Shown piece after piece: positions 15,528 through 24,991 of a DNA stretch of 41,287 nucleotides. A program made the position numbers and the translations under genes. A model generated the notes under the pieces. The model did not search any database. It was given only the letters and a program-made list of their open reading frames with translations, and had not been told where the DNA came from. Numbering within the stretch: the first letter of the stretch is position 1; every line of letters starts with the position of its first letter. The stretch lies in contig PMAA01000205.1 in assembly GCA_003152355.1 (NCBI GenBank), positions 6,492 through 47,778 on the forward strand. The letters run 5' to 3'. This DNA is from Acidobacteriota bacterium. GTDB lineage: Bacteria; Acidobacteriota; Terriglobia; Acidiferrales; UBA7541.

Positions 15528-17021
15528 CTACGGTGAAGGACCAGATACAACCTCGAGCGTGCTTTCTGTAGCAAGAGAAGCATCTACCTTAACAGCGCCC
15601 TCGGGCCCGTTGTAGATGTATTTGGCGGAGGCCACAAGATCGCTCGGGATGCCTACATCCTTGCCAGCTCCAATCGTCTTGAAGACGCTGTGTCCGGCAG
15701 GAACTATAAACGCGATCGACACAGTATTGAGCTTCGAGCTCGGAACCGGAGTAACGATGAGCACGCCGGGAACATCGTGATCGGAAGCGTTGGTGAAGCT
15801 ATAGGATTCCTTGGGGCGTTGAATCTTCTGGTTTGTATCCACGACAAAAACCTTGAAGTTGCTGAAAGAGTGGCGGCGATAGTAGCGGCGTCCGTGGCGT
15901 TCCCAGTACAGTTCGGCGGTTGCGGGCAACCAAAGCCTCAGAGCGCGCGAGTGAAATTGGACCTCGCCGTACTCGATCGAAAGACGCTCGTACGTTAAAT
16001 CAATCTGGCTGACTGGCCGGATCAAATCAGTTTCCAATCGCAATATCTGGTAAGTACCGGCGTCGATCCACGCGCGACCCTTCAGCGCAACGGGATAGTA
16101 ATTGCCTTGAATTTTATAATAGCGGATCCGATTCGGACGATCCTGCCGCTGCTCGAAGCGGATCTGCCAAGCCGGACCTCCTGCCCACCGGCCCAGTCCC
16201 TCGCAAGAGAAATTGAATTCGGACATCATTAAAGGATGAAAAATCAGGGCCATAGCCGGCAATGCGTTCGTCGCGATTCCGGCTGGAAATTGGCTCGGAT
16301 CCGTACTTCCATTACGAAATTCGTCTAATTGAAATCCCTGGACAGGATTCTGCGAGACTAGAACGAGGTACTCAAATGATCGAGTCTCGCGGGAATGAAG
16401 CATGCCTTTCTTATCAACACCGTAGTGCTCGATGTGTTCCGTGGCGCTAAATTTCTCGAGATTGCTCACGAGTTGAGTCATTCGCTCGCCAACGCCGCGC
16501 AAAACAGCGGGTAGATCACATGACACGCCGGGCCAAACCTTTGGCACAACCTCATCAACGCCCGGCGGGGTATGGAAAGCTGCAGTTTCATTTGCGCCAC
16601 CGAAGGATGCAATGGAGTGACTATCGGGAAAAGCATCTGGCCTCATGACCAAGTACAGTATCTCGAGGCCATGCCCCGGCTTGATTTCAACAGTCTGCTT
16701 CACTGAAACGAAGCCCGGCGCGCTTGCTTCGACGGAATAGGTTCCGCCTACGAGATTGGGAAGAATCGCCTCACCTTCGGAATCGGTGGGCTTTCCTGGC
16801 AATTCCGACCCTTGGGGGCTAACGACGTGAAGACTCGCCAAACCGCTAAATGGGGAGTCGTCTGAAAGTCGTAGGCAAATTTTCAGAGAGGGCGTGTTTG
16901 AATTAGAAGAATGCTGGCCAGCGGAGTTTTCTTTCGAGCCTTGGTGAGCTGAAAGCGTACCGAATATCAAAAACGTAAACAGCGCAAATCTCAGCCGGGA
17001 AACGATCAGGGCACGATGCAT
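15528..17021 (-). CDS. Secreted protein with carboxypeptidase-regulatory-like domain
   Basis: Hypothetical exported protein, about 497 aa from the ATG at 17021, which has GGAGG seven bases upstream; the track start at 17093 lacks support. A signal peptide (LRFALFTFLIFGTLSAHQG) is followed by a carboxypeptidase-regulatory-like beta-sandwich at about residues 50-130 (SDSEGEAILPNLVGGTYSVEASAPGF style). The remaining ~360 residues are beta-rich (WQIRFEQRQDRPNRIRYYKI, YQILRLETDLIRPVSQIDLTYERLSIEYGEVQF). They resemble acidobacterial outer-surface proteins with a lipoprotein-carrier-like sheet, but I cannot name the domain. No catalytic motif is visible. It is monocistronic and divergent from poxB. 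A structural or cell-surface role is a guess. Confidence 0.85.
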   Translation of the reverse strand: MHRALIVSRLRFALFTFLIFGTLSAHQGSKENSAGQHSSNSNTPSLKICLRLSDDSPFSGLASLHVVSPQGSELPGKPTDSEGEAILPNLVGGTYSVEASAPGFVSVKQTVEIKPGHGLEILYLVMRPDAFPDSHSIASFGGANETAAFHTPPGVDEVVPKVWPGVSCDLPAVLRGVGERMTQLVSNLEKFSATEHIEHYGVDKKGMLHSRETRSFEYLVLVSQNPVQGFQLDEFRNGSTDPSQFPAGIATNALPAMALIFHPLMMSEFNFSCEGLGRWAGGPAWQIRFEQRQDRPNRIRYYKIQGNYYPVALKGRAWIDAGTYQILRLETDLIRPVSQIDLTYERLSIEYGEVQFHSRALRLWLPATAELYWERHGRRYYRRHSFSNFKVFVVDTNQKIQRPKESYSFTNASDHDVPGVLIVTPVPSSKLNTVSIAFIVPAGHSVFKTIGAGKDVGIPSDLVASAKYIYNGPEGAVKVDASLATESTLEVVSGPSP

Positions 17022-17574
17022 ATCAGCCTCCGGACCAGAGCTCCGTCCAGGATGTTCAAGACCCGGCTGCCCTAGCACCGATCGAGAACTCAAAACTAAA
17101 CGTTAGGAGGGAATTCTCATACAAGTCGCACAAAGATTCAATCAATCGGAAATATCCGATTTGAACCCTCTGCTACGCGCATCGTGTTCTTCTCGCGGGT
17201 CGACTCAATTGAATTTGACTTCAGAGCACGCTCCATGGAGGACGCAGGGTTCCGGCAGATCATTTTTACCATCCGACCACCCAGTTGCTATGGCGGATTC
17301 CTCAGAGACTGCTCCGACTTTCCTCACTCGGCCCCCAGATTTTGCGACGACAATCGGAATACTACGTGCTCGGCCCATGCAATTCGCCTCGTAAGTGATT
17401 GACCGTCGCGCCTTAAACACGCCAATTTTCATGCCTACAAACACTGATTCCGTCGAATGCGGCGACGTAGATCTGCGAACGATGTGACATGAGCAGGAAA
17501 GGCAATCTGACTTGGCGTATGATGTGCCGAATCCGGAGCCCAGAATTAGAGTTTCCGCTTGGGAGGTGCGTTCC
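17022..17574. other. Divergent intergenic region before poxB
   Basis: A 553-base region between divergent genes. Several frames are open (17161..17394 plus, 17205..17630 minus), but none has a Shine-Dalgarno sequence, a domain I know, or a signal peptide. A TTGACC at 17399 has no good -10 partner at normal spacing. It may hold decayed coding sequence, but I could not identify any family. Confidence 0.3.
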
Positions 17575-19308
17575 ATGTCGCGAAAAGTTGCGGACGTGTT
17601 GTGGGAAATGCTCGCTAACGCCGGTGTCAAGCGCTGCTATGGGATTGTTGGGGACGCTCTCAATCCTGTCATTGACGCGCTGCGCCGCAACGGCAAGATC
17701 GAGTTCGTCCACGTGCGCCATGAGGAATACGGTGTTTTTGCCGCCGTCGCCGAGGCCTACTTAACGGACAACCCAGTTGTGGTGTGTGGGACGGCCGGCC
17801 CCGGTGTCGTCCATCTGTTCAATGGGCTGATGGACGCGCGCAAGGAGGGAGCTCCGATTATCGCCATTGCAGGCGATGTGGAGACGAAGCTCATCGACAC
17901 GGAGGCGCTCGAAGAGATCAATCCTTACAAGTTTTTCGAGACCGCATCTCTTTACACGGGGCGCCTCGTCAATCCTGAGCAGGCGCGAGCAATCATCAAT
18001 ACCGCGATTCTCACCGCCGTCATGCAAAAGGGACCGACTGTAATCTCAATTCCGGGCGATGTCGCTTCGGCTGATGCGGCCGACCAGTCCTCCGAAATCA
18101 GAATCCCCGCCGCACCGATCGTCCGGCCTTCGGATGCGGACCTCAGTCAGCTCGCGAAAATGATAAACGATGCGAAAAAAGTGGCAATTTTCGGCGGCGA
18201 TGGCTGCAGGGATGCACGCGATGAGGTGCTCCAACTGGCAGAAAGATTGAAGGCGCCAGTCGGCTATTCATTCCGCGGCAAGCAGTGGTTGGAACATGAC
18301 AATCCAAATGCAGTTGGCATGACCGGCCTGCTCGGTTACGGCGGAGCCTATGGTGCAATTCATGACGCCGACCTCCTGCTGATGCTGGGCACCGACTTCC
18401 CGTTCCCGGAGTTTCTCCCTGGCGATAGCGTGAAGAAAGTTCAGATTGACAAAAATCCGAAACACATTGGACGCCGGACGGCCGTTGATCTTGGCCTCGT
18501 CGGTGACATCAAGGCGACCGTCACCGCGGTGCTGAAGAGTGTGAGTGATAAGAACGACGCCCGCTTTCTCGACAAGCACGTCGCGGACACGAAATCCTTC
18601 GACGAGCTTCTGCAGCATTACGTCGTGAAGGGGCCTGGGATGAAGCCCATTCGTCCGGAATTCCTGGCTGCGACGCTGAGCGATCTCGCCGCTGAAGATG
18701 CCATGTTTTTTGCCGACACGGGCACGGCATGCATGTGGTTATCAAGACATATTAAAGGCGGCAGAAACCGCAGGCTGTTCGGTTCGTTTACATGGGCATC
18801 CATGGCCAATGCCGCGCCCAACGCGTTCGGCGCGCAATTGGCATATCCTGGCCGGCAAACGATCGCATTGTGCGGCGACGGCGGATTCACTATGCTCGCG
18901 CTGGGCGACTTGTTGACGCAGGTCGAACGAAAAGCTCCTGTCGTTCAGATCATTCTCAATAACGGATCCCTCGACTTCGTCAATATCGAGATGCAAGAGG
19001 CCGGCATTGTTCCCTTCGGCGTCCAATTCAAGAACCCCGATTTCGCCAAGGTCGCCGAAGCGATGGGCGCGAAGGGAATCCGAATCGAAGAGCCCAGCGA
19101 CGTTCGGGATGGACTTGCTGCGGCACTGGCGCATAAGGGTGGCCCGGTCGTCGTTGACGCAGTCGTCGATCCGTTCGCTCTTTCGCTGCCGTCGCACGTT
19201 CCTTTGCACGCGGCCGCTGGCTTCACGCTTAGCCTTGCCAAACAGGTATGGAACGGCAAGATGGACGAAGTGATCAAGACGATCGAACGAAACGTCAGAT
19301 TGATATGA
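17575..19308 (+). CDS. poxB: Pyruvate:quinone oxidoreductase (pyruvate oxidase, PoxB-type)
   Basis: Thiamine-diphosphate and FAD enzyme that converts pyruvate to acetate and CO2 and gives electrons to quinone at the membrane. It is 577 aa from the ATG at 17575, which has GGGAGG upstream; the track start at 17512 adds an unlikely extension. Three domains are visible: Pyr domain with catalytic Glu in RHEEYGVFAAVAEA; central FAD domain from about residue 190 (KVAIFGGDGC, GMTGLLGYGGAY); PP domain with the ThDP motif GDGGFTMLALGDLLTQ ending in ILNN. The C-terminal segment (AAGFTLSLAKQVWNGKMDEVIKTI) resembles the E. coli PoxB membrane-binding tail region. A different ThDP enzyme such as acetolactate synthase is less likely because of this tail and the overall PoxB pattern. 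Confidence 0.92.
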   Translation: MSRKVADVLWEMLANAGVKRCYGIVGDALNPVIDALRRNGKIEFVHVRHEEYGVFAAVAEAYLTDNPVVVCGTAGPGVVHLFNGLMDARKEGAPIIAIAGDVETKLIDTEALEEINPYKFFETASLYTGRLVNPEQARAIINTAILTAVMQKGPTVISIPGDVASADAADQSSEIRIPAAPIVRPSDADLSQLAKMINDAKKVAIFGGDGCRDARDEVLQLAERLKAPVGYSFRGKQWLEHDNPNAVGMTGLLGYGGAYGAIHDADLLLMLGTDFPFPEFLPGDSVKKVQIDKNPKHIGRRTAVDLGLVGDIKATVTAVLKSVSDKNDARFLDKHVADTKSFDELLQHYVVKGPGMKPIRPEFLAATLSDLAAEDAMFFADTGTACMWLSRHIKGGRNRRLFGSFTWASMANAAPNAFGAQLAYPGRQTIALCGDGGFTMLALGDLLTQVERKAPVVQIILNNGSLDFVNIEMQEAGIVPFGVQFKNPDFAKVAEAMGAKGIRIEEPSDVRDGLAAALAHKGGPVVVDAVVDPFALSLPSHVPLHAAAGFTLSLAKQVWNGKMDEVIKTIERNVRLI

Positions 19309-19360
19309 AATCGCAGCCGAAGGGGATGCGCGTTCGCATATCGACTGGTTGAATCTACTT

Positions 19361-20377
19361 ATGGCTTTCCTGCGGTCCCAAGTCATGCGCCCCCAATTGT
19401 GGATGGTCGTTATCTTCCTGTTGGGAGGTAGCCTTGAAAACAGAGGCTACCTGGCATCCTCGCAATTTTCAGGTGTCTCACCGCCGGTCGCCATCGCGCA
19501 GGGCGTGCGAACGGCGCCGCGTAAAGTCGCTGAAAATCCTTGGACAAAAAAAGAATGCGCGCAAGGAGTAGAACTGCGTCTGAGTTCGATGGAGCCAACT
19601 CAGGGCAGCTTGCAGTTCGTCGAAATCCGGAGTGCGAACCAACTGGCACAAGTTGAAGGTCAATGGGACGGCAACGAGATTCCATTCTGGCGCTCGGATA
19701 ACGGCAGTGAGAGCGATTTCGATGTGCATAGAGCATTGCTCGGAATTGACCTCGAGCATGCAAGCGGAATGGCAGACTTCGTAGTTTCCACCAAGGCCGT
19801 TGAAGGCGAATCCTTCGCGTGCACCCTGAGTTTGGACGTGAAAGCGGGCCGGTTTGCCACTGAAAAGCTAAAGGTAGCGCCGCAGTTCGTAGAACCCAAT
19901 CCGGAGCAGATTGCCCGTGCGGATGCGGAGCGCAAGCGCCTGCGTGAGATTTTTGCAACTGTGACGCCGGAAAAGTTGTGGAACGGGAAGTTTCGTATAC
20001 CAATCGCAGGAGCAACCACGGGCGGCAATTTCGGAAAACGGAGAGTGCTAAATGGGCAGCCTTCCTCACCCCACTCCGGCGTAGATTTCGCGGCGCCTGC
20101 GGGTACGCCAGTGCATGCGGCACAAAGCGGCCGCGTAGTCCTCGCCGAACCGCTATATTTTTCTGGAAATACCGTGATCGTGGATCACGGCTTGGGCGTC
20201 TACACTTTCTACGGACATCTTCGTTCGTTCGACGTAAAGGCGGGTGATGCCATCAGTGTTGGCGGCCTTCTGGGAAAAGTGGGCGCCACCGGGCGAGCCA
20301 CTGGGCCGCACTTGCATTGGGGATTGACAGTTAATCGCGCGCGGGTAAATTCGCTCGATATTGTAAAGTTGCTATGA
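19361..20377 (+). CDS. M23-family (LytM-type) metallopeptidase, exported
   Basis: Cell-wall peptidase or amidase activator, about 338 aa. The track begins at a TTG (19349); the ATG at 19361 is preferred, though no clear Shine-Dalgarno is seen for either. A hydrophobic N-terminal stretch (LWMVVIFLLGG) is a signal peptide or anchor. A middle domain of unknown type spans about 60-190. The C-terminal LytM domain carries the zinc ligands in HSGVDFAAPAGTPV and HLHWG, plus VIVDHGLGVYTFYGHL, so the catalytic set looks complete. It acts on peptidoglycan peptides in the periplasm by family knowledge. It lies about 50 bases after poxB on the same strand; a functional link is not obvious. Confidence 0.92.
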   Translation: MAFLRSQVMRPQLWMVVIFLLGGSLENRGYLASSQFSGVSPPVAIAQGVRTAPRKVAENPWTKKECAQGVELRLSSMEPTQGSLQFVEIRSANQLAQVEGQWDGNEIPFWRSDNGSESDFDVHRALLGIDLEHASGMADFVVSTKAVEGESFACTLSLDVKAGRFATEKLKVAPQFVEPNPEQIARADAERKRLREIFATVTPEKLWNGKFRIPIAGATTGGNFGKRRVLNGQPSSPHSGVDFAAPAGTPVHAAQSGRVVLAEPLYFSGNTVIVDHGLGVYTFYGHLRSFDVKAGDAISVGGLLGKVGATGRATGPHLHWGLTVNRARVNSLDIVKLL

Positions 20378-20400
20378 TTCGTAGGCCGCTCCTCAGCCGC

Positions 20401-20525
20401 GCAATCGACTTCGCCGTCCTGAAACCCTCCCTGTTTTTCAAGTTCATGGATAAGATTTTCGTAAAGTGCGAACTGGAATTCGGCAGGCAACTTGATTTCG
20501 CCGGATCGATCATCTCGACTTGAAG
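20401..20525 (-). pseudogene. Short DUF4410-like coding remnant
   Basis: On the minus strand a frame reads IKLPAEFQFALYENLIHEL, then EKQGGFQDG, before turning into unrelated sequence. I recall this text as the conserved core of a secreted acidobacterial/proteobacterial family (DUF4410-like). There is no start codon, leader or C-terminal half, so it is a fragment of a once longer gene. The identification rests on memory of the motif only. The rest of the 20378-20662 gap holds nothing else I can name, apart from the Shine-Dalgarno of the tolC-like gene. Confidence 0.4.
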
Positions 20526-20662
20526 TGCTGCCGCCTTGATTCTCAGCCTGCCTGTGATGCCTGGTTAGTCGACAGATACCGGTTGCCCAGAATAAGCGGC
20601 CGGACTAGGATTGCCCCTCTCGCCATCGTCGCGGCAGGAATTCGCGGCGAAGGAGGTTTCCT

Positions 20663-22111
20663 TTGACACTCACTTGCGGTGCCGGCCGCACGCTCCTGCT
20701 GGCCGCAGTCTTCTTGTGCGGAACAGGCACATCCCTTGCGCAAACCGAGAGAACTTCCAGTTCAAGCACTCCAGGCCAAGCCATACCTGGAACCGTTGGA
20801 GTGAGCCCGTTCGCGGGCAGTGTGCCGGCAAAGCTGGTTCCGGGGGTGATTCCGCTTTCGTTGCAGGACGCCATCGACCGCGGATTGAAGCAAAATCTCG
20901 GGCTGCTGCTTTCGAATGCAGATATCCGTTCGGCCAGCGGCCAGCGCTGGGAGCAATTGAGCGCTCTCTTGCCGCACGTGAATGCGGAGCCCTATGTCGA
21001 GGAATCGGAGATCAATCTCGCCGAGCTCGGTCTCAAAAGCCTCGGCGGAATCCAAATTCCGCCATCCGTCGGCCCCTTTTCATTTTTTGATGCCCGTGCA
21101 ACCGTGACTCAGTCTTTGTTTGATTGGAAGTCCATTAACGCCACTCGTGCGGCCAGCCAGAGCCTGAAGTCCGCTGAATATACCAATAAAGATGCGCGCG
21201 ATCTCGTTGTGCTTGCTGTGGGCTATACCTATTTGCAGGCCATCGCCGACGAAGCCCGCATCGAAACAGCGGAAGCGCAAGTCAAGACCGCGCAGGCACT
21301 CCACAATCAAGCAGCGGACCAGTTGAACGCAGGCACGTCGCCGGAAATCGATGAGCTGCGCGCCAAGGTCGAGCTCCAGACCCGCCAGCAGCAATTGATT
21401 CAAGCGAAAAACGACTTCGCCATACAAAAACTGACTGTAGCACGCGTGATCGGCCTGGCTCCCGGGCAGGAATTCGAATTAACCGACAAGTCGCCCTATC
21501 AGCCGTTCGAGGGAATCACCGTTGATGACGCTCTGAAACGCGCATACGCTTTTCGTTCCGATTACCAGGCGGCTATGACCGACATCCGCGCAGCCGAATT
21601 CCTTCGCAAGGCCGCTCTGGCCGGCTATCTCCCTTCGCTTGCATTCAACGCGGACTATGGCACGGCGGGAGCGCATCCTTCCACAGCAACGCAAGTTTCG
21701 GACGTGCGCGGAACTTTGACGATTCCCATCTTTCAAGGGGGCAGCGTTCACGGTGACGTGTTGCAGGCTGATGCAAAACTCGAGCAGAGCCGCGAACGCC
21801 TCGAAAATCTCCGCGCGCAGATCGACTCAGACGTCCGCGCGGCTCTGTTTAATCTGCAATCGTCGGCCGAACAAGTCAACGTGGCCCGCAGCAACATTGA
21901 TTTGGCGGAAGAGACTCTGACCCGGTCGCGGAATCGTTTCAGTGCGGGCGTTACCGATACCGTGGAGGTGGTGCAATCGCAAGAGGCGGTCGCTAGCGCC
22001 CATGAACAATACATCTCGAGTCTCTACAGCTATAATTTTGCAAAAATTTCCTTGGCTCGCGCTCTAGGGGTTGCTGAAGAGAGCGTCAAGGATTATTTCA
22101 AAGGAAAATGA
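20663..22111 (+). CDS. TolC-family outer-membrane efflux protein
   Basis: Outer-membrane channel of a tripartite pump, 482 aa. It starts at a TTG: a perfect AAGGAGG lies six bases upstream and no ATG fits. The signal peptide (LLLAAVFLCGTGTSLAQ) is followed by two outer-membrane-efflux repeats. These show the usual helical text LSLQDAIDRGLKQNLGLLLS, LVVLAVGYTYLQAIADEARIETAEAQV and, in the second half, VRAALFNLQSSAEQVNVARSNIDLAEETLTRSRNRFSAGVTDTVEVVQSQEAV. The gene ends inside the start of an EmrA-type adaptor (ATGA overlap), so channel, adaptor and pump are one operon. Substrate is unknown. Confidence 0.95.
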   Translation: MTLTCGAGRTLLLAAVFLCGTGTSLAQTERTSSSSTPGQAIPGTVGVSPFAGSVPAKLVPGVIPLSLQDAIDRGLKQNLGLLLSNADIRSASGQRWEQLSALLPHVNAEPYVEESEINLAELGLKSLGGIQIPPSVGPFSFFDARATVTQSLFDWKSINATRAASQSLKSAEYTNKDARDLVVLAVGYTYLQAIADEARIETAEAQVKTAQALHNQAADQLNAGTSPEIDELRAKVELQTRQQQLIQAKNDFAIQKLTVARVIGLAPGQEFELTDKSPYQPFEGITVDDALKRAYAFRSDYQAAMTDIRAAEFLRKAALAGYLPSLAFNADYGTAGAHPSTATQVSDVRGTLTIPIFQGGSVHGDVLQADAKLEQSRERLENLRAQIDSDVRAALFNLQSSAEQVNVARSNIDLAEETLTRSRNRFSAGVTDTVEVVQSQEAVASAHEQYISSLYSYNFAKISLARALGVAEESVKDYFKGK

Positions 22112-23379
22112 ATATGGCGGACGAGACCTCATCGCGCTCGGTGCCTGACGCAGGTAAAAAATCCCCGATCGAGCCGTCGCCCTTGAAGGGCGCTGCGTAC
22201 GCGTCGCCCGTGTCCAATAGCACCCGGCGCCGAAGATACATCTTGATTCTGATCGGCGTACTCGTGCTGATTGTTGGCGGCGTATTTTTGTGGCGCTACC
22301 TCAGCAGCTATGAATCGACCGACGACGCTGCGGCGGATGTTCATCTGTATCCGGTCAGCGCGCGTGTTTCCGGATACGTGGTGAAAGTCAACGTCGAGGA
22401 CAATCAGTGGGTGCAGCAGGGCGCCGTTCTGGTTGAGATCGACCCGAAGGACTATGAGGTTGCGGTCGCTGAGGCGCAAGCCAATCTGGACAGCGCCGTA
22501 GCGACAGCCGAATCGCTGAATATCACCGTCCCCATTACTTCGGTGAACACCTCGAGCCAACTGAAGTCCGCTACGTCGGACATCGACAATGCCGATGCCG
22601 GAGTCATCGCCGCCGAAAGGCAAGTCACGGCCGCCCATGCCCAACTCGAAGCGGCGGAAGCGAACGATGTGAGAGCGCAAGACGATCTCCATCGCTACAA
22701 GCTTTTAGTCGACACTCGAGACGTGTCCCAGCAGATTTACGATCAAGCGTTGGCCACGGCGAAATCCACTGCCGCGTCGGTCGCGGCAGCCCGTGCCAAC
22801 GAATCCGCCGCGCAACAATTCGTGCAACAAGCCAAAAGCCGCCTGGTGCAGGCAGATGCAAATCACCAATCCGCGGAGACCGGTCCGCAGCAGGTGTCGT
22901 CCACCCGGGCTCGCGTGCGCGCGGCGATCGCCGATGTGGAGCAACGACGCGCGCTCCTCGAGCAAGCTGAGTTGAATTTGCAATACACCAAAATCTTTGC
23001 GCCAGTTACGGGCGAAGTGAATAAAACAGTTGTCGTCGGGTTGAACGTTCAACCTGGGCAGCAACTCCTGACCGTTGTGCCCCTAAATGACGTGTGGGTC
23101 ACCGCCAATTTCAAAGAGACGCAGCTGAAGCACATGCGAGTCGGACAGAAAGCGGAAATCCACGTGGATTCGAGCGGCCGAAAATTAAAAGGCCACGTAG
23201 ACAGCATCGCGGGGGCAACGGGCCCCCTGTTCAGTTTGCTTCCGCCGGAGAATGCTACCGGCAACTACGTGAAAATTGTGCAAAGGATTCCGGTAAAGAT
23301 CGTCCTCGAGCCGGGCCAGAACCAAGATCGTCACCTCCGTCCAGGAATGAATGTGGTGCCGGACGTGTACCTCCAATGA
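22108..23379 (+). CDS. HlyD/EmrA-family membrane-fusion adaptor
   Basis: Periplasmic adaptor that links an inner-membrane MFS pump to TolC, 423 aa. A cytosolic tail is followed by one membrane helix (YILILIGVLVLIVGGVFLW). Next come the half lipoyl domain (HLYPVSARVSGYVVKVNVEDNQWVQQGAVLVEIDP), long alpha-hairpin coiled coils rich in A/Q (about 85-250), the second lipoyl half (IFAPVTGEVNKTVVVGLNVQPGQ), and a beta-barrel (VTANFKETQLKHMRVGQKAEIHVD). This order is that of EmrA. Both ends overlap neighbours by four bases (ATGA), giving tight translational coupling. Confidence 0.95.
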   Translation: MNMADETSSRSVPDAGKKSPIEPSPLKGAAYASPVSNSTRRRRYILILIGVLVLIVGGVFLWRYLSSYESTDDAAADVHLYPVSARVSGYVVKVNVEDNQWVQQGAVLVEIDPKDYEVAVAEAQANLDSAVATAESLNITVPITSVNTSSQLKSATSDIDNADAGVIAAERQVTAAHAQLEAAEANDVRAQDDLHRYKLLVDTRDVSQQIYDQALATAKSTAASVAAARANESAAQQFVQQAKSRLVQADANHQSAETGPQQVSSTRARVRAAIADVEQRRALLEQAELNLQYTKIFAPVTGEVNKTVVVGLNVQPGQQLLTVVPLNDVWVTANFKETQLKHMRVGQKAEIHVDSSGRKLKGHVDSIAGATGPLFSLLPPENATGNYVKIVQRIPVKIVLEPGQNQDRHLRPGMNVVPDVYLQ

Positions 23380-24971
23380 GTTCCGCTGCTCCGACAATCG
23401 ATCAGGACGCCTGGCGGCCCAAATACAATCCTTGGCTGATTGCTGTTGTCGTGGCGCTGGCAGCCTTCATGGAGGTCCTCGACACCAGCATCGCCAACGT
23501 GGCCCTGCCGTACATGGCCGGGAACCTGGGAGCGAGCAACGATCAAAGTACGTGGGTGTTGACGTCTTATCTCGTCTCGAATGCCATCATCCTGCCAATT
23601 AGCGGCTGGCTCGCGGGCGCCTTGGGACGGAAGCGCTTCTTCATGGGCTGTTTGGGTATATTCACTGTGAGTTCTTTGCTTTGCGGAATAGCGCCGAGTC
23701 TCGGGCTGCTTCTTCTCTTCCGCGTGTTGCAAGGCGCGGGCGGCGGAGGGCTGCAGCCGATGGCTCAGGCCATTCTCGCAGACACTTTTCCGCCGCATCA
23801 GCGAGGTTTGGCGTTTGCGTTGTATGGAATCACGGCGGTCACCGCGCCCACGATCGGACCAACCTTAGGCGGGTGGATCACCTTCAACTATTCCTGGCGG
23901 TGGATTTTTTTTATTAATCTGCCGGTCGGGCTCGCTACATGGTTTCTTGTGCGGCGGTTTGTCGAAGATCCGCCGTATCTAAAACGGCTCAAAACGGCCG
24001 GCGTTAAGCTGGACTACATTGGCATCGCTCTTCTGACTCTGGGTATCGGGGCGTTGCAAGTACTGCTCGACAAGGGGCAGGAAGATGATTGGTTTGGGTC
24101 GCACTTCATTACGACATTGGTTGTCGTGGCCACCGTATGTCTGATCTCGCTGGTTGTTTGGGAGTGGTTTCAAAAGGCGCCGATCATTGACGTCCGCATG
24201 TTCAAGAGTTTTAACTTCGCCAGTGCGAGTTTGATGATGTTCATACTGGGAATCTTGTTGTTCAGCAGCCTGGTCCTGATGCCGCAGTTCCTCCAGACTC
24301 TTTTGGGCTACACGTCCCAACTGGCCGGGCTAGCGCTTTCGGCTGGAGGCCTTGTTTTGCTGTTTGAGATGCCAATCATGGGCAAACTCACAACGATGTT
24401 TCAGGCACGCTACCTGATCGCCTTCGGCTGGCTATCATTATCTATCGCCATGTTCTATTCCACGAAGCGGATTGACTTACTGATTAGCTTCGGCGCCGCC
24501 ACTTGGTTGCGCATCACCCAGGTAATTGGTTTGGGGTTTCTGTTCGTGCCTATTACGCTAGTGGCTTACATCGGAATTTCGCCGGAGAAGAACAATGCGG
24601 TCGCGGGAATCGTCAATTTCATGCGCAATATTGGCAGCAGCGTCGGAACCTCTCTGGTCACCACATTGGTCGCGCGGCGCTCGCAGTTCCATCAAGAGAT
24701 CTTGGGGGATTACGTTCGCGCCGGAAGCTCGAATCTGCAAAACGCCGTCAGCGGCTTGACCCAACGCTTGGCGAATTCCGGTCTAAGCACGCATGATGCT
24801 CAGATACAGGCGTTTGCCAGGATCTATCAAGAGGTCCAAGCGCAGGCCGCGAGCATGGCATACATTGATACCTTCATGGTCCTTGCCATCGGAGCAGCGA
24901 TCATGTTCTGTCTTAGTTTTGCTTTGAAGAAGAATGATCCCGGCGGTGGCGCGGCAGTCGAAGCGGGTTAA
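23376..24971 (+). CDS. DHA2-family MFS drug transporter (EmrB-type)
   Basis: Inner-membrane proton antiporter with about 14 helices, 531 aa from the ATG at 23376; the track start at 23094 runs back into the adaptor gene in another frame. Motifs: FMEVLDTSIANVALPYM (DHA2 motif D1), the A motif WLAGALGRKRFFMGCLGIF, FRVLQGAGGGGLQPMAQAI, and motif C around GITAVTAPTIGPTLGGWI. With TolC and EmrA proteins encoded directly upstream it should form a three-part exporter across both membranes. Drug, fatty-acid or aromatic-acid export are all possible. The ATGA overlap with the adaptor shows coupling. Confidence 0.95.
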   Translation: MSSAAPTIDQDAWRPKYNPWLIAVVVALAAFMEVLDTSIANVALPYMAGNLGASNDQSTWVLTSYLVSNAIILPISGWLAGALGRKRFFMGCLGIFTVSSLLCGIAPSLGLLLLFRVLQGAGGGGLQPMAQAILADTFPPHQRGLAFALYGITAVTAPTIGPTLGGWITFNYSWRWIFFINLPVGLATWFLVRRFVEDPPYLKRLKTAGVKLDYIGIALLTLGIGALQVLLDKGQEDDWFGSHFITTLVVVATVCLISLVVWEWFQKAPIIDVRMFKSFNFASASLMMFILGILLFSSLVLMPQFLQTLLGYTSQLAGLALSAGGLVLLFEMPIMGKLTTMFQARYLIAFGWLSLSIAMFYSTKRIDLLISFGAATWLRITQVIGLGFLFVPITLVAYIGISPEKNNAVAGIVNFMRNIGSSVGTSLVTTLVARRSQFHQEILGDYVRAGSSNLQNAVSGLTQRLANSGLSTHDAQIQAFARIYQEVQAQAASMAYIDTFMVLAIGAAIMFCLSFALKKNDPGGGAAVEAG

Positions 24972-24991
24972 GCGGCGTAAACTGATATGCA

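Noticed and set aside
17205-17630. Minus-strand ORF of 141 aa overlapping poxB
   Set aside because: Runs into the poxB coding region; no domain seen.
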